64,000 nucleotides of DNA, taken from contig MKSU01000002.1 in the NCBI GenBank assembly GCA_001897375.1, positions 217,040 through 281,039 of the forward strand, written 5' to 3'. Both the position numbers and the translations under genes were made by a program. This document shows, one piece after another, positions 1-9,391 of this stretch. The notes beneath the pieces are model-generated. The model saw only the letters and a list, made by a program, of their open reading frames with translations. It was not told the DNA's origin and did no database searches. This DNA is from Sphingomonas sp. 67-36 (GTDB lineage: Bacteria; Pseudomonadota; Alphaproteobacteria; Sphingomonadales; Sphingomonadaceae). Numbering within the stretch: position 1 is the first letter of the stretch; each line of letters begins with the position of its first letter.

Positions 1-371
1 CGCTGACCTCCGATTACGAGGGCGTGCCCGGCGTGCTGCGCGAGGCGCTGTCGGTGGGCACGCCCGTCGTCACTACCGATTCGTCGCCGGCGGTGGCGGA
101 GATCGTCTCCGCGCCGGCGCTGGGGACGATCGTGCCGGCGCACGACGGGGATGCGCTGGTTGCGGCGCTCGACGCATGGCTGGGTCCGGCCGCCGTTCGG
201 CCATTGCCCGTGCCGCCGCCGGGGGCGGATTCGGCGCTGCGCTATCTGGAGCTGTTCGATTCGCTCATGCCGGGCGCACCCGCTCCGGCGCGGCGGCCTG
301 AAACGCCGGCAGCGCCTGACACGTCGCTTCCGCCGCCCGAAGGCGCGGCCACGGGTCGAGCGGCACGTTGA
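1..371 (+). CDS. Glycosyltransferase family 4 type, C-terminal end (partial)
   Basis: The reading frame is open from the window edge (first full codon at base 3) and begins with LTSDYEGVPGVLREALSVG, followed by PVVTTD. This is the donor-sugar binding signature near the C terminus of GT4 glycosyltransferases (E-G-x-P-x-x-x-x-E-A, then G-x-P-V). Such enzymes transfer a sugar from a nucleotide-sugar donor, usually in exopolysaccharide or glycolipid synthesis. The last 40 residues are proline/alanine-rich and unconserved. The 3' end overlaps the convergent maiA gene by about 107 bases, which is unusually long and suggests the tail is a late extension of the frame. The acceptor and pathway cannot be told from this fragment. 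Confidence 0.7.
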   Translation, partial: LTSDYEGVPGVLREALSVGTPVVTTDSSPAVAEIVSAPALGTIVPAHDGDALVAALDAWLGPAAVRPLPVPPPGADSALRYLELFDSLMPGAPAPARRPETPAAPDTSLPPPEGAATGRAAR

Positions 372-894
372 AGCGGCGCGCGTTGGCGAGTTGCGGGACG
401 AGGCACACGTCGGAGATATCCGGGGCATCGCCGCCTAGGAAAGGACCCTCCCCGGCCATTTGCTCCAGCGCGTTCAGCCCCTCGACGATCCAGTGCGCGT
501 ACCAGGCGTCCTTCGCCGCCTGATCCGCGCCGAATTGCGATTCGAGCCGCTTGAGCACGCGCAGATTGTCGATCGGGTGGATGTCCGCGGCGATCACCAG
601 CGCGCGGGCCAACTGGTCGGCGCGGATGAAGGGATCGCGCGACAGCAGCGGCGGATCGGGGAATTGCGCGTCGAGCCAGTCGATGATCGCGAGGCTCTGC
701 GTGAAAGCGCGGCCGTCCACCAACAGGGTCGGCACCAGCCCCTGCGGGTTTATCGCGCGGTTCGCGGCGGAGGTCTGTGCGCCTTCCAGCAGGTTGACCG
801 GCACGATATCGTAGGCGACGCCCTTGAGATTGAGGGCGATGCGGACGCGATAGGCGGCCGAGGAGCGCCAGTAATCGTGCAGCGTGATCTTCAT
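265..894 (-). CDS. maiA: Maleylacetoacetate isomerase (zeta-class glutathione S-transferase)
   Basis: 209 residues, normal for the family. The N-terminal thioredoxin-like domain carries SSAAYRVRIALNLKG (residues 11-25), the zeta-class motif with the catalytic serines, and NPQGLVPTL with the cis-proline that binds glutathione. The all-helical C-terminal domain follows. The known reaction is glutathione-dependent isomerisation of maleylacetoacetate to fumarylacetoacetate in tyrosine/homogentisate catabolism. The ATG overlaps the stop of the upstream transporter gene (ATGA), so it is the last gene of the leftward lepB-transporter-maiA series. No other homogentisate gene is nearby, so the substrate is inferred from family only. 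Confidence 0.85.
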   Translation of the reverse strand: MKITLHDYWRSSAAYRVRIALNLKGVAYDIVPVNLLEGAQTSAANRAINPQGLVPTLLVDGRAFTQSLAIIDWLDAQFPDPPLLSRDPFIRADQLARALVIAADIHPIDNLRVLKRLESQFGADQAAKDAWYAHWIVEGLNALEQMAGEGPFLGGDAPDISDVCLVPQLANARRFNVPLDPWPRLRAAEATCQALPAFQAAAPERVRPA

Positions 895-1967
895 GGCGTG
901 TCCATCGCGGCGGCGTCCTCATCCTCGACATGCTCGGAACGGCGCTCCATCGCGGTCTTGATCAGCACGGTCATCGGATCGGCCAGCGCGAGCCCGAGGA
1001 TGCCGAACAGCGCGCTCGCGAGAATCTGCGCGCTCAGCGTCAGCGCCGGCGGCAGGTCCACCGCGCGCTTGGCGACCATCGGGATGATGACATAGCCGTC
1101 GAACAATTGCACCGCGACATAGATGCCGATCGCCGCGAAGCCGGTGTGAAGCCCGGCGGAGAAGCCCACCGCGATGGTCAGCGCGCCGGAAATGAACGCG
1201 CCGATATTGGGGATGAAGGCGAGCATCCCGGTCAGGATGCCGAGGATCAGCGCCATCGGCACGCCGGCGATCGCCAGCGCGACGCCGACGAACACGCCCT
1301 CCGCCGCCATGCCGACGAGCCGCCCGGCAAGCAGCCGGCGCATCGTCTTGCCCATCTCCTGCACGGTGATGGCAAATTCGCGGCGACTGTCCTCCGGCAC
1401 CATCCATTGCAGCCCGCGATCATAGACCCGGGGGTCCATCGCCACGAACAGGCCGATCACCATGATCATGAACATCGTGGTCAGCGCGCCGAACGCGGTG
1501 CCGACCCATGAGGTGAGCCGCCCGACCGACGAGAGCGCCTCACGCGCCATGCCGCTCACATCATTCGCGCCGGGGATCAGCCCCTGCGCGGAAAGCCAGC
1601 CCGCGAAGCGCGTCCCCTGCACCTCCACGGTGGAGCGGAGCTGCGTCACCTGATCAGCGATCTGGACGCCGGCGATGTAGAAGGTCGCGACGAGGAAGGC
1701 GATCGTCAGCAGGCAGACGATCAGCAGCCGCAAGCCGCGCGCGATCGGCAGCACGCGGCCCAATAGCCGAACGCCGCCGTCGAGCAGCGCGGCGAACACC
1801 AGCCCGGCGAAGATGATGAGCAGCGGCTGGATCAGCAGCACGACCAGCGCGATCGCGGAGGCCATGCCGAGCCATACGGCGGCGCGGCGGATCTCGCGGC
1901 GCGTCTCCGGATTGCGGACCTCGTGCGGGCTGGCGCCGGCGACGACCTCCACCCGCGGACCGCTCAC
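891..1967 (-). CDS. AI-2E family transporter (PerM/TqsA-like membrane protein)
   Basis: The 358-residue frame starts at a GTG whose GTGA overlaps the lepB stop; an open frame continues upstream but only as a shadow of lepB. The protein has the PerM layout: two N-terminal transmembrane segments (about 20-60), another near 70-90, a soluble middle region, then a cluster of hydrophobic segments containing IPNIGAFISG, FDGYVIIPMV and a GLALADPM-type loop. The family includes the autoinducer-2 exporter TqsA and Na+/H+ antiporter-like proteins, but most members have no known substrate. It is translationally coupled to lepB in front and maiA behind. Substrate unknown. Confidence 0.85.
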   Translation of the reverse strand: MSGPRVEVVAGASPHEVRNPETRREIRRAAVWLGMASAIALVVLLIQPLLIIFAGLVFAALLDGGVRLLGRVLPIARGLRLLIVCLLTIAFLVATFYIAGVQIADQVTQLRSTVEVQGTRFAGWLSAQGLIPGANDVSGMAREALSSVGRLTSWVGTAFGALTTMFMIMVIGLFVAMDPRVYDRGLQWMVPEDSRREFAITVQEMGKTMRRLLAGRLVGMAAEGVFVGVALAIAGVPMALILGILTGMLAFIPNIGAFISGALTIAVGFSAGLHTGFAAIGIYVAVQLFDGYVIIPMVAKRAVDLPPALTLSAQILASALFGILGLALADPMTVLIKTAMERRSEHVEDEDAAAMDTP

Positions 1968-2908
1968 CGCACCTGCTCCGGGTGGAGCGAGGTGCCCGCG
2001 CGGCCGGGGCGCAGCGCGTGCCACCAGGTCAGCGGATTGAGCGTGGCGTTGCCGTCGACCGAGAAGGTGATGAACTCGGCGCGCCCGCCCAGATTCTCCC
2101 ACGGAACCGGCCCGCCCAATCCGCGCTCGAACCCGCCGAGCGCAAAGCGGCTGTCGGCGGAGCGATCGCGATTGTCGCCCATCAGGAAGACATGGCCGGC
2201 GGGAATCGTGATCGGGCTGCCCGCGTGATAATAATCGCCGGGGCTGTCCGGCTCCAGATCGACCGTGTCGTAGCGGCGGCCGTTGGGCAGCGTCTCGGTG
2301 ACGATCGGCAGCCGGCAGACGGTGGTGCCGTTCGGCAGCGTGACGCGCGCGCCGGGATATTGCGTCGGATCGCAGGTGGCGTTGGCGTCCACCGGCAGGT
2401 CGCGATAGTGGATGGCGCTGCGCGCGACCGGCTGGCCGTTCAGGATCACCACGCCGCCGCGCACCTCCAGCGTGTCGCCGGGCAGGCCGATGACGCGTTT
2501 GATATAGTCGCTCGACTGGCCCGGCGGGGTGACGATCACCACGTCGCCGCGCTCCGGCATCTTGCCCCACAGCCGGCCCTTGATGAAGGGAAGCTGCACC
2601 GACCAGCTATCCTCCGGCTTGTGCAGCACGACGCTGTCGAAGATCGCGACCGGATCGGGGATGGTCGGCGAGACGAACGACCAGCCATAGGCATATTTGG
2701 AGACGACCAGCCGGTCGCCCACCTCCAGCCCCGGCAGCATCGATTCGCTGGGGATGTAGAAGGGCTTGGCGATGAAGCTGTGGAAGCCCAGCACCGCGAG
2801 GATCAGCCAGAACATGCCGCGCAGCTCGCCGCGCCAGTCGACTCCGCGACGGGGGGCGGCCTCCTCCGCGGCCGGCGGTTCGCTCGTCAATGCCAGCTCC
2901 TCGGCCAT
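1964..2908 (-). CDS. lepB: Signal peptidase I
   Basis: Inner-membrane serine protease that removes signal peptides from exported proteins on the periplasmic face. 314 residues. One N-terminal transmembrane segment lies at about 32-48. The catalytic serine is in PSESMLPG (Ser56) and the general-base lysine in YIKRVIGLPGD (Lys137). The conserved box GDNRDRSADSR lies near residue 235. A long insertion between the two halves of the catalytic domain (about 145-220) is common in alphaproteobacterial enzymes. The gene follows acpS after a 4-base gap and overlaps the AI-2E transporter start, so acpS-lepB-transporter-maiA form a leftward unit. Confidence 0.95.
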   Translation of the reverse strand: MAEELALTSEPPAAEEAAPRRGVDWRGELRGMFWLILAVLGFHSFIAKPFYIPSESMLPGLEVGDRLVVSKYAYGWSFVSPTIPDPVAIFDSVVLHKPEDSWSVQLPFIKGRLWGKMPERGDVVIVTPPGQSSDYIKRVIGLPGDTLEVRGGVVILNGQPVARSAIHYRDLPVDANATCDPTQYPGARVTLPNGTTVCRLPIVTETLPNGRRYDTVDLEPDSPGDYYHAGSPITIPAGHVFLMGDNRDRSADSRFALGGFERGLGGPVPWENLGGRAEFITFSVDGNATLNPLTWWHALRPGRAGTSLHPEQVR

Positions 2909-2912
2909 GAAA

Positions 2913-3317
2913 TCACTCTGCTGGGACCGCTTCGATGATCACGAACGCCTGTGCCCAGGGGTGATCGTCGGTAAGGGTCAGGTGGATGCGGGCGACGTGG
3001 CCCTCCGGGATCATCGCGTCAAGCCTCGCCTTCGCGCCGCCTTCCAGGGCCAGCGTCGGCGCGCCCGACGGCGCGTTGACCACCCCGATGTCGCGCATGA
3101 ACACGCCGCGCTTGAATCCGGTTCCGACCGCCTTGGAAAAGGCCTCCTTGGCGGCGAAGCGCTTGGCGTAGGTGCCGGCGCGGGTGAAGGGGCGCCGCGC
3201 CGCCTTGGCGCGCTCGATAGCGGTGAACACGCGCTGCTCGAACCGCTCGCCGAACCGGTCGAGCGAGGACTGGATGCGCTCGATGTTGCACAGGTCCGAG
3301 CCGAGGCCGACGATCAT
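2913..3317 (-). CDS. acpS: Holo-[acyl-carrier-protein] synthase
   Basis: 134 residues. It transfers 4-phosphopantetheine from CoA to the serine of apo-ACP, activating it for fatty-acid synthesis. Both family signatures are present: [10 protein letters not shown] with the Mg-binding Asp8, and [11 protein letters not shown] with Glu58. Length and architecture are those of the short bacterial trimeric enzyme. It lies between pdxJ and lepB in the order pyrE-pdxJ-acpS-lepB that is common in sphingomonads. A palindromic repeat occupies the gap between pdxJ and this gene. Confidence 0.95.
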   Translation of the reverse strand: MIVGLGSDLCNIERIQSSLDRFGERFEQRVFTAIERAKAARRPFTRAGTYAKRFAAKEAFSKAVGTGFKRGVFMRDIGVVNAPSGAPTLALEGGAKARLDAMIPEGHVARIHLTLTDDHPWAQAFVIIEAVPAE

Positions 3318-3347
3318 GCCGGTTTGTCCGCTGACGCGGAATCGGCT

Positions 3348-3421
3348 CCGACCCGCTCCCCCACCTGGCCCGGCGGCAGCATCTTATGGGAGGCCGGGTG
3401 GGCGAGCGGCCCGGTGCCGCC
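3348..3421. repeat. Palindromic intergenic repeat, copy 1 (degenerate)
   Basis: Between pdxJ and acpS lies an imperfect inverted repeat. The left arm is CCCGCTCCCCCACCTGGCC and the right arm (from 3388) reads GGGAGGCCGGGTGGGCGAGC then GGCCCGGTGCCGCC. It shares arm sequence with the perfect 35 bp palindrome at 27610-27694. It would fold into a long hairpin in the pyrE-pdxJ-acpS transcript. REP-like element; mobility not shown. Confidence 0.7.
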
Positions 3422-3432
3422 AATCAAAAACG

Positions 3433-4161
3433 TCACCGCGCCGCATCCATCAGTTCGCGCATCCGCCGGACGCTCTCCGCCAGCCCGACGAAGATCGCCT
3501 CGCCGATCAGGAAATGGCCGATGTTCAGCTCGCGCACCTGCGGGATCGCGGCGACCGGGATGACATTGTCATAGGTGAGGCCGTGGCCGGCATGGACCTC
3601 GATGCCGTTCTTCGCCGCAAGCGCCGCCGCGTCGGTCAGCCGGCGCAGTTCGCCCGTGCGCGCCTCGCCGGCAAGCTCGGCGTAGCGGCCGGTGTGCAGC
3701 TCCACCACCGGCGCGCCGAGCCGCACTGCCGCCTCGATCTGCGCCGCGTCCGGCTCGATGAACAGCGAGACGCGGATGTTCGCCGCGCTCAGCTCGCGGA
3801 TCATCGGGGCGAGGTGATCGAATTGCCCGGCGGCGTCCAGCCCGCCTTCGGTCGTCCGCTCGGCGCGCTTCTCCGGCACGATGCAGGCGGCGTGCGGGCG
3901 GTGGCGCAGCGCGATCGCCAGCATCTCGCCGGTCGCCGCCATCTCGAGGTTGAGCGGAATCGCGAGGTCGGCGGAGAGGCGGGCGATATCGTCGTCGGTG
4001 ATGTGGCGGCGATCCTCGCGCAGGTGCGCGGTGATGCCGTCCGCCCCCGCCTGTGCCGCGAGCAGCGCCGCGCGCACCGGATCGGGGGTCGCGCCGCCGC
4101 GCGCGTTGCGCACGGTCGCGACATGATCGATGTTGACGCCGAGGCGGAGTTCGTGGCTCAC
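3433..4161 (-). CDS. pdxJ: Pyridoxine 5'-phosphate synthase
   Basis: 242 residues from a GTG that overlaps the pyrE stop (GTGA). PdxJ condenses 1-deoxy-xylulose 5-phosphate with 3-amino-2-oxopropyl phosphate to pyridoxine 5'-phosphate in the DXP-dependent vitamin B6 pathway. Seen: [18 protein letters not shown] at the N terminus, then [12 protein letters not shown], the catalytic Glu region [20 protein letters not shown], and [10 protein letters not shown] near the end, all on one (beta/alpha)8 barrel. The long open frame that continues upstream of the GTG runs antisense through the coxB and ctaD genes and is not coding. Confidence 0.95.
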   Translation of the reverse strand: MSHELRLGVNIDHVATVRNARGGATPDPVRAALLAAQAGADGITAHLREDRRHITDDDIARLSADLAIPLNLEMAATGEMLAIALRHRPHAACIVPEKRAERTTEGGLDAAGQFDHLAPMIRELSAANIRVSLFIEPDAAQIEAAVRLGAPVVELHTGRYAELAGEARTGELRRLTDAAALAAKNGIEVHAGHGLTYDNVIPVAAIPQVRELNIGHFLIGEAIFVGLAESVRRMRELMDAAR

Positions 4162-4742
4162 GCCGCCGCCCTGCTGCCCGGCTTGATCGCGGGGATCGCG
4201 GCCAGCTCCGGCGGCAGCGCGTCCGCCGCATAGGTCGGGACGTCGAGGCGGATCAGCGGGAAGAACGGAACGCCGAGATCGGCCGTCCCGTTCGAACGGT
4301 CGACCAGCGCCGCCCCCGCGATCACCCTGCCGCCGGCCGCCTCGATCGCCAGAATCGCCTCGCGGCTGGAAAGGCCGGTGGTGACGACATCCTCCATCAT
4401 CAGCACCTCCTGCCCCGGCACGAGGCGGAAGCCGCGCCGCAGCTCGAACGTGCCGGCCGGCCGCTCGACGAACATCGCCTCGACGCCCAGCGCGCGCGCC
4501 ATCTCGTGCCCCGCGATCACCCCGCCCATCGCCGGCGAGACGACCGCGCTGATCCGCGCGCGCAGCTCCGCCGGGATGCGCGCGGCGAGCGCCTCCGCCA
4601 GCCGCGCGCCGCGGCGCGGGTCCATCAGCACGCGCGCGCATTGCAGGTAGCGCGGGCTGCGCAGCCCGGAGGAGAGGATGAAATGCCCTTCGAGCAGCGC
4701 GTCCGCCGCGCGAAACTCGGCCAGCACCTCGTCGTCGTTCAT
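4158..4742 (-). CDS. pyrE: Orotate phosphoribosyltransferase
   Basis: 194 residues. It makes orotidine 5'-phosphate from orotate and PRPP in de novo pyrimidine synthesis. The PRPP-binding motif is [18 protein letters not shown], with the acidic pair and TTG loop; KSN-like contacts are represented by LVDRSNG. The start is an ATG preceded by AAAGGA seven bases upstream, preferred over longer frames that run into the divergent coxB promoter region. The next step of the pathway is not adjacent; the dihydroorotase gene is 36 kb away in this window. First gene of the leftward series. Confidence 0.93.
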   Translation of the reverse strand: MNDDEVLAEFRAADALLEGHFILSSGLRSPRYLQCARVLMDPRRGARLAEALAARIPAELRARISAVVSPAMGGVIAGHEMARALGVEAMFVERPAGTFELRRGFRLVPGQEVLMMEDVVTTGLSSREAILAIEAAGGRVIAGAALVDRSNGTADLGVPFFPLIRLDVPTYAADALPPELAAIPAIKPGSRAAA

Positions 4743-4829
4743 GATGATCCTTTCGCCTCCGGCCCGCCCGCGCAAATACGGCCGGGCTGCGGTCCGCGCA
4801 ACGCCGACAGCCAAAAATGCCCTTAGCGC

Positions 4830-4858
4830 TTGAGGCGGCGGGGGTGGCTGCGTATAGC
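4830..4858 (+). promoter_or_regulatory. Candidate sigma70-type promoter for coxB-ctaD
   Basis: TTGAGG (4830-4835), a 17-base spacer and TATAGC (4853-4858) lie about 77 bases before the coxB ATG in the pyrE-coxB divergent gap. Spacing is ideal; the match to consensus is moderate. Confidence 0.4.
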
Positions 4859-4935
4859 GCAGGCCGAATGGACGGAATCTGCGTCGCGCAGGCGGCGGTT
4901 TTGGGGCCGGCACAGGCAGGGGTGACAACAAGACG

Positions 4936-6045
4936 ATGAAGATCGCGATCAAAGGATTGGCTCTCGCGGCCAGCCTCGCGCTGGCGGGGCTGATGCCCGC
5001 CTCGGCGCAGGCGCCCGCGAAACAGGAAGCGCCCGTGGCCGCCGCCGCGGCGCCCGCCGCTGCAGCTCCCGCGGCCGCCGCGACGCCGGCCTCGCCCGAA
5101 CTGGCGATGGACGGCGCGCCGGCGATGACGGTCAAGCCGATGATCGGCCAGCCGACCGACGGCCTGATGCACCTCCAGCCGCAGGTGACGAAGGTCGGGC
5201 AGCGCGCGCACGATTTCCACAATTACATCCTGCTGCCGCTGATCACCTTCATCTCGCTCCTCGTGCTGGCGCTGCTGATGTGGGTGGTCATCCGCTATCG
5301 CCGCGCGGCGAACCCGGTGCCGTCCAAGACCAGCCACAACACCGTGATCGAGGTGGTGTGGACGCTGCTGCCGGTGCTGATCCTCGTCGCGGTCGCGGTG
5401 CCGTCGATCGGCCTGCTCTCCGCGCAGTACAAGCCGGCGCCGGCCAATGCCGTCACGCTCAAGGCGATCGGCAACCAATGGTATTGGAGCTACCAATATC
5501 CGGACAACGGCGGGATCGAGATCACCGCCAACATGCTGAAGGAAAAGGATCAGGTCGCCGCCGGCGAGCGTTACCGCACCGATGCGGACGGCCCGCGCCT
5601 GCTCGCGGTGGACAATCGCATCGTGCTGCCGGTCGGCGTGCCGATCCGCCTCATCACCACCGCCAACGACGTGATCCATAGCTGGGCGGTCCCGGCCTTC
5701 TGGATCAAGCTCGACGCGGTGCCGGGGCGCCTCAACGAGACGAGCTTCACGATCGACAAGCCGGGCCTCTATTTCGGCCAGTGCTCCGAATTGTGCGGCG
5801 CGCGCCACGCCTTCATGCCGATCGCGGTGGAAGCGGTGCCGCCGGCGGAGTTCGCCGCGTGGATCAAGGCCAAGGGCGGCACGATGCCGGGCGCAGCCAA
5901 GCCGGCCGCCGCCGCATCGGCCCCGGCCGCCGCGCCGGCCGATGCCGCCGCCAATGCAGCCGCGCCGGCCGCGAATGCCGCCGCTCCCACCACCAATCAG
6001 GCCGCGACCGCGAATGCGGGCCCGGCCGGCCCGACCGGACGCTGA
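4936..6045 (+). CDS. coxB: Cytochrome c oxidase subunit II
   Basis: 369 residues. It accepts electrons from cytochrome c at the CuA centre of the aa3-type terminal oxidase. A signal peptide (about 1-25, ending SASAQ-like at PASAQA) is followed by an alanine/proline-rich spacer. Two transmembrane helices (about 100-120 and 140-165) precede a periplasmic cupredoxin domain. CuA ligands are visible: His in IHSWAVP (near 247) and [13 protein letters not shown] (from about 281) with both cysteines, the glutamate, His and Met. The C-terminal 60 residues are Ala/Pro/Asn low complexity, an extension seen in sphingomonads. Three bases separate it from ctaD. Confidence 0.96.
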   Translation: MKIAIKGLALAASLALAGLMPASAQAPAKQEAPVAAAAAPAAAAPAAAATPASPELAMDGAPAMTVKPMIGQPTDGLMHLQPQVTKVGQRAHDFHNYILLPLITFISLLVLALLMWVVIRYRRAANPVPSKTSHNTVIEVVWTLLPVLILVAVAVPSIGLLSAQYKPAPANAVTLKAIGNQWYWSYQYPDNGGIEITANMLKEKDQVAAGERYRTDADGPRLLAVDNRIVLPVGVPIRLITTANDVIHSWAVPAFWIKLDAVPGRLNETSFTIDKPGLYFGQCSELCGARHAFMPIAVEAVPPAEFAAWIKAKGGTMPGAAKPAAAASAPAAAPADAAANAAAPAANAAAPTTNQAATANAGPAGPTGR

Positions 6046-6048
6046 GCC

Positions 6049-7728
6049 ATGACCGATACCGCGATCCAACCTTCGGCGTTCGAGGCGCATCACGCGCACG
6101 ACCACCATCATGATGCCGATCACAAGCCGGGCTTCTTCGCCCGCTGGTTCATGTCGACGAACCACAAGGACATCGGAACGCTCTACCTGATCTTCGCGAT
6201 CACCGCGGGCATCATCGGCGGCGGGATTTCCGGCCTGATGCGCGCGGAGCTGATGCATCCGGGCATCCAGTATCTTCAGGGCTGGGCGGCGCATCTTCAT
6301 GGCGGCGAGGCCAGCCTCGACGAATCGCTGCACCTGTGGAACGTGCTGGTGACGGCGCACGGGCTGATCATGGTGTTCTTCATGGTCATGCCGGCGATGA
6401 TCGGCGGGTTCGGCAACTGGTTCGTGCCGCTGATGATCGGCGCGCCGGACATGGCCTTCCCGCGCATGAACAACATCAGCTTCTGGCTGCTGATCCCGGC
6501 GTTCTCGCTGCTGCTCGCCTCGCCGTTCTTCGGCGGCGCCGGCAACGGCTGGACGCTGTACGCGCCGCTCTCCACCTATGGCGAGCCGGGGCCGTCGACC
6601 GACATGGCGATCCTCTCGCTCCACCTCGCGGGCGCATCGTCGATCCTCGGCGCGATCAACTTCATCACCACCATCTTCAACATGCGCGCGCCGGGCATGA
6701 CGCTGCACAAGATGCCGCTGTTCGTGTGGTCGGTGCTGGTGACGGCGTTCCTGCTGCTGCTCGCGCTGCCGGTGCTGGCGGCGGCGATCACCATGCTGCT
6801 GACCGACCGCAACTTCGGCACCACCTTCTACGATCCGGCCGGTGGCGGCGATCCGATCCTGTACCAGCACCTGTTCTGGTTCTTCGGCCACCCCGAAGTG
6901 TACATCATGATCCTGCCGGGCTTCGGCATCGTCAGCCAGATCATCTCGACCTTCAGCCGCAAGCCGGTGTTCGGCTATCTCGGCATGGCCTATGCCATGG
7001 TGGCGATCGGCGTGGTCGGCTTCGTCGTGTGGGCGCACCACATGTTCACCACCGGCCTTTCGGTGAACACCAAGATGTATTTCACCGCCGCCACGATGGT
7101 GATCGCGGTGCCGACCGGCATCAAGATCTTCTCGTGGATCGCGACGATGTGGGGCGGCAGCCTCACCTTCCGCGTGCCGATGGTGTGGGCGATCGGCTTC
7201 ATCTTCATGTTCACCGTCGGCGGCGTGACCGGCGTGGTGCTCGCCAACGGCGGCGTCGACGATTACATGCAGGACACCTATTACGTGGTGGCGCACTTCC
7301 ACTACGTGCTCTCGCTCGGCGCGGTGTTCTCGCTGTTCGCCGGGTTCTACTACTGGTTCCCGAAGATGTCCGGGAAGATGATGAACGAGTTCCTCGGCCA
7401 TCTGCATTTCTGGGTGTTCTTCGTCGGCGTGAACGTCATGTTCTTCCCGATGCACTTCCTCGGGCTGCAGGGTATGCCGCGCCGCTATCCGGACTATCCG
7501 GACGGCTTCGCGCACTGGAACGAGGTCGCGACGATCGGGTACATGATCATGGCCGCCGGCATGGCCATCTTCTTCGTCAACCTGATCATCTCGCTGATCG
7601 CGGGCAAGAAGGCGGGCGACAATCCGTGGGGCGAAGGCGCGACGACGCTGGAGTGGACCCTGTCCTCGCCGCCGCCGTATCACCAGTTCGAGACGCTGCC
7701 GGTGATCGACGACGATCAGCGCCACTGA
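6049..7728 (+). CDS. ctaD: Cytochrome c oxidase subunit I
   Basis: 559 residues with about twelve transmembrane helices. This is the catalytic subunit holding heme a and the heme a3-CuB site, and it pumps protons. Seen: [13 protein letters not shown] near the N terminus, AHGLIMVFF with the heme a histidine, [14 protein letters not shown] (His near 280, cross-linked Tyr), AHHMFTTG with the CuB histidines (near 330), and [14 protein letters not shown] (heme histidines near 415). A histidine-rich N-terminal stretch ([12 protein letters not shown]) is unusual. The usual downstream partners (ctaB, ctaG, coxC) are absent; a terminator follows directly. Confidence 0.97.
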   Translation: MTDTAIQPSAFEAHHAHDHHHDADHKPGFFARWFMSTNHKDIGTLYLIFAITAGIIGGGISGLMRAELMHPGIQYLQGWAAHLHGGEASLDESLHLWNVLVTAHGLIMVFFMVMPAMIGGFGNWFVPLMIGAPDMAFPRMNNISFWLLIPAFSLLLASPFFGGAGNGWTLYAPLSTYGEPGPSTDMAILSLHLAGASSILGAINFITTIFNMRAPGMTLHKMPLFVWSVLVTAFLLLLALPVLAAAITMLLTDRNFGTTFYDPAGGGDPILYQHLFWFFGHPEVYIMILPGFGIVSQIISTFSRKPVFGYLGMAYAMVAIGVVGFVVWAHHMFTTGLSVNTKMYFTAATMVIAVPTGIKIFSWIATMWGGSLTFRVPMVWAIGFIFMFTVGGVTGVVLANGGVDDYMQDTYYVVAHFHYVLSLGAVFSLFAGFYYWFPKMSGKMMNEFLGHLHFWVFFVGVNVMFFPMHFLGLQGMPRRYPDYPDGFAHWNEVATIGYMIMAAGMAIFFVNLIISLIAGKKAGDNPWGEGATTLEWTLSSPPPYHQFETLPVIDDDQRH

Positions 7729-7752
7729 TCGCCGCAGCACGGGCAAACGAGA

Positions 7753-7785
7753 CGCCTCGCGGGAAACCGCGGGGCGTTTTGTTTT
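7753..7785 (+). terminator. Rho-independent terminator after ctaD
   Basis: A 10 bp stem (CGCCTCGCGG / CCGCGGGGCG, one mismatch) with a GAAA tetraloop is followed by GTTTTGTTTT-type uridine tract, 25 bases after the ctaD stop. Textbook intrinsic terminator that closes the two-gene cox unit. Confidence 0.85.
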
Positions 7786-7930
7786 GCGGAGGCGGCGTGC
7801 GGCCTGCTTGTAACGACCTATCCCGATACGCCGTCATCCTCCCGGCACTGCCGGCGCGGCATTTTCCGCGCTTGGCAGCGGGAGGCTTTCTGGCATGATC
7901 GCTTCGTCACCCGGCCTTCAGGAGCGCGCG

Positions 7931-8893
7931 ATGCCCGATTTCCGCATGATCGACACCGGCGATGTCCGCCTGCGCGTGGCGGTCGAGGGGGAAGGGCCGC
8001 TGGTGCTGATGGTGCATGGCTTTCCCGAGAGCTGGTATTCGTGGCGGCACCAGCTCGGGCCGGTGGCGCGCGCCGGCTTCACGGCGGCGGCGATCGACGT
8101 GCGCGGCTATGGCGGGTCGGACAAGCCGCAGCCGGTCTCGGCCTATGCGATGGAGCATATGGTGGCGGATATCGCCGCCGTCGCCACGGCGCTCCAGCCG
8201 GAGGGGTCGGCGATCCTCCTCGGGCACGACTGGGGCGCGCCGATGGTGTGGAACAGCGCGCTCGTCCATCCCGAGCGTTTTCGCGCCGTGGCGGCGCTGT
8301 CGGTGCCCTATGCCGGGGTGCCGTCACGCCCCTTCACGGAAACGTTCCGCGCCGCCTTCACCGCGAAGGGTCGCTTCTTCTATCAGGAATGGTTCCAGGC
8401 GGAGGGGCCGGCCGAGGCGGAAGCCGAGCGCGACGTGCGCGATTTCCTGCGCAAATTCTATTACGCCATTTCCGGCGATGCGCCGCCCGGCACCTGGCCG
8501 GAGAAGCCTGCCGGGGCGACGCTGCTCGAAGGGATGGTCGATCCCGGCGCCTTCCCGGCGTGGCTGACACCGGCGGACCTCGATTACTACGTCGGCGAGT
8601 TCGAGGCTTCGGGTTTCCGTGGCCCGATCAACCGCTACCGCAACCACGAGCGCGATTTCGCGTGGCTGCAGCCCTATCGCGAGCGGCGCATTGAGCAGCC
8701 CGCATTGTTCATCGGTGGCGGCAAGGACCCGGCCACCACCCTGTTCGGCGCGGTGAGTGATCCGGTGGCGCTGATGAAGCCGCTCGTGCCCCGCGTCGAG
8801 GGGCATGTGCTGGAAGGCTGTGGGCACTGGACGCAGCAGGAGCGCCCGGAGGAGGTCAATCGCCTGCTGCTCGACTGGCTGGCGCGGCTGTAA
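7931..8893 (+). CDS. Alpha/beta hydrolase, epoxide hydrolase-like
   Basis: 320 residues from an ATG with CAGGAG seven bases upstream; an earlier in-frame ATG at 7895 lacks such a site. The alpha/beta hydrolase core shows the oxyanion motif HGFPESW (29-35), the nucleophile elbow GHDWGAP with Asp100 as nucleophile, a lid domain in the middle, and the catalytic His in GCGHWTQQERP near the C terminus. An aspartate nucleophile together with HGFP is typical of epoxide hydrolases and haloalkane dehalogenases rather than serine esterases. The actual substrate is unknown. It is monocistronic and ends at a dispersed repeat. Confidence 0.85.
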   Translation: MPDFRMIDTGDVRLRVAVEGEGPLVLMVHGFPESWYSWRHQLGPVARAGFTAAAIDVRGYGGSDKPQPVSAYAMEHMVADIAAVATALQPEGSAILLGHDWGAPMVWNSALVHPERFRAVAALSVPYAGVPSRPFTETFRAAFTAKGRFFYQEWFQAEGPAEAEAERDVRDFLRKFYYAISGDAPPGTWPEKPAGATLLEGMVDPGAFPAWLTPADLDYYVGEFEASGFRGPINRYRNHERDFAWLQPYRERRIEQPALFIGGGKDPATTLFGAVSDPVALMKPLVPRVEGHVLEGCGHWTQQERPEEVNRLLLDWLARL

Positions 8894-8937
8894 CTGACCG
8901 GGAGCGAAGCCGGGCGGCGGCGCAGCGAGCGGCGGCC

Positions 8938-9064
8938 TTAGAGCGGTTGTCGATCCGATTGCATCGGATCACCGCTCTATTTTCCTTTGTTTGCCGCGAT
9001 TTCCGAGCCGGCAGGTGATTAGCTGCGCTGAACTGCGTTTCCACCTGCCTCGAAATCGCTCTAG
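8938..9064 (+). repeat. Dispersed 127 bp two-hairpin element, copy 1
   Basis: Nearly identical to 17581-17706 and, inverted, 63657-63782. It starts TTAGAGCGG here instead of CTAGAGCGG and has one extra C in the T/C tract. Hairpin 1 pairs AGAGCGGT with ACCGCTCT around a GATCCGAT-TGC-ATCGGATC palindrome and is followed by ATTTTCCTTTGTTT, like an intrinsic terminator. Hairpin 2 pairs GCGATTTC...GCAGGTG with CACCTGC...GAAATCGC. It lies between the convergent hydrolase and mucR genes. Confidence 0.9.
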
Positions 9065-9391
9065 CCTTCGGCATTCCGATCATCGTGCTCAGCCGCGTGG
9101 CGGAACGGCGACGCGCCCGAATGGAGCGGTAGTTTCGGTGGCGCCGGGTGTGCTCACGCGTTCGCTGTGAGCCGGACACCCGGTCGCTCCCGCGATCCAG
9201 CTCGTCGCTGTCCCGCGCGCTCCATCCATGCCGTACCGTTGATCGGCCGCGCTACCCCTATTGCTTCGAGGTCGTCGGCTGATCGAGCCAAGCGCTGGCA
9301 GGCGTTTTCGAGCCCTGCGGCGCAATCGCCTTGACGCCCGACGCCGGGGCGTCGCCCGTTTCCCCGGCACGCAGGGAAACGGGCGAGAGAC
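9065..9391. other. Structured non-coding stretch between hydrolase repeat and mucR
   Basis: No credible gene. Three strong hairpins are visible: CCGGGTGT / ACACCCGG with an inner CTCAC / GTGAG stem (9144-9183), GACGCCC / GGGCGTC (9333-9353), and the 12 bp stem at 9353-9385. It could hold a small RNA or the decayed end of a gene; nothing decides between these. Confidence 0.4.
9353..9385 (-). terminator. Candidate terminator hairpin after mucR
   Basis: A perfect 12 bp stem, CGCCCGTTTCCC / GGGAAACGGGCG, with a 9-base loop lies six bases beyond the mucR stop on the minus strand. No clear uridine run follows, so it may be a 3' stabilising hairpin instead. Confidence 0.45.

Noticed and set aside
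3433..7746. Very long open frame on the minus strand running antisense through coxB and ctaD upstream of pdxJ
   Set aside because: His/Arg/Asp-rich shadow translation typical of high-GC antisense frames; only its last 242 codons are pdxJ, which has its own coupled GTG start.
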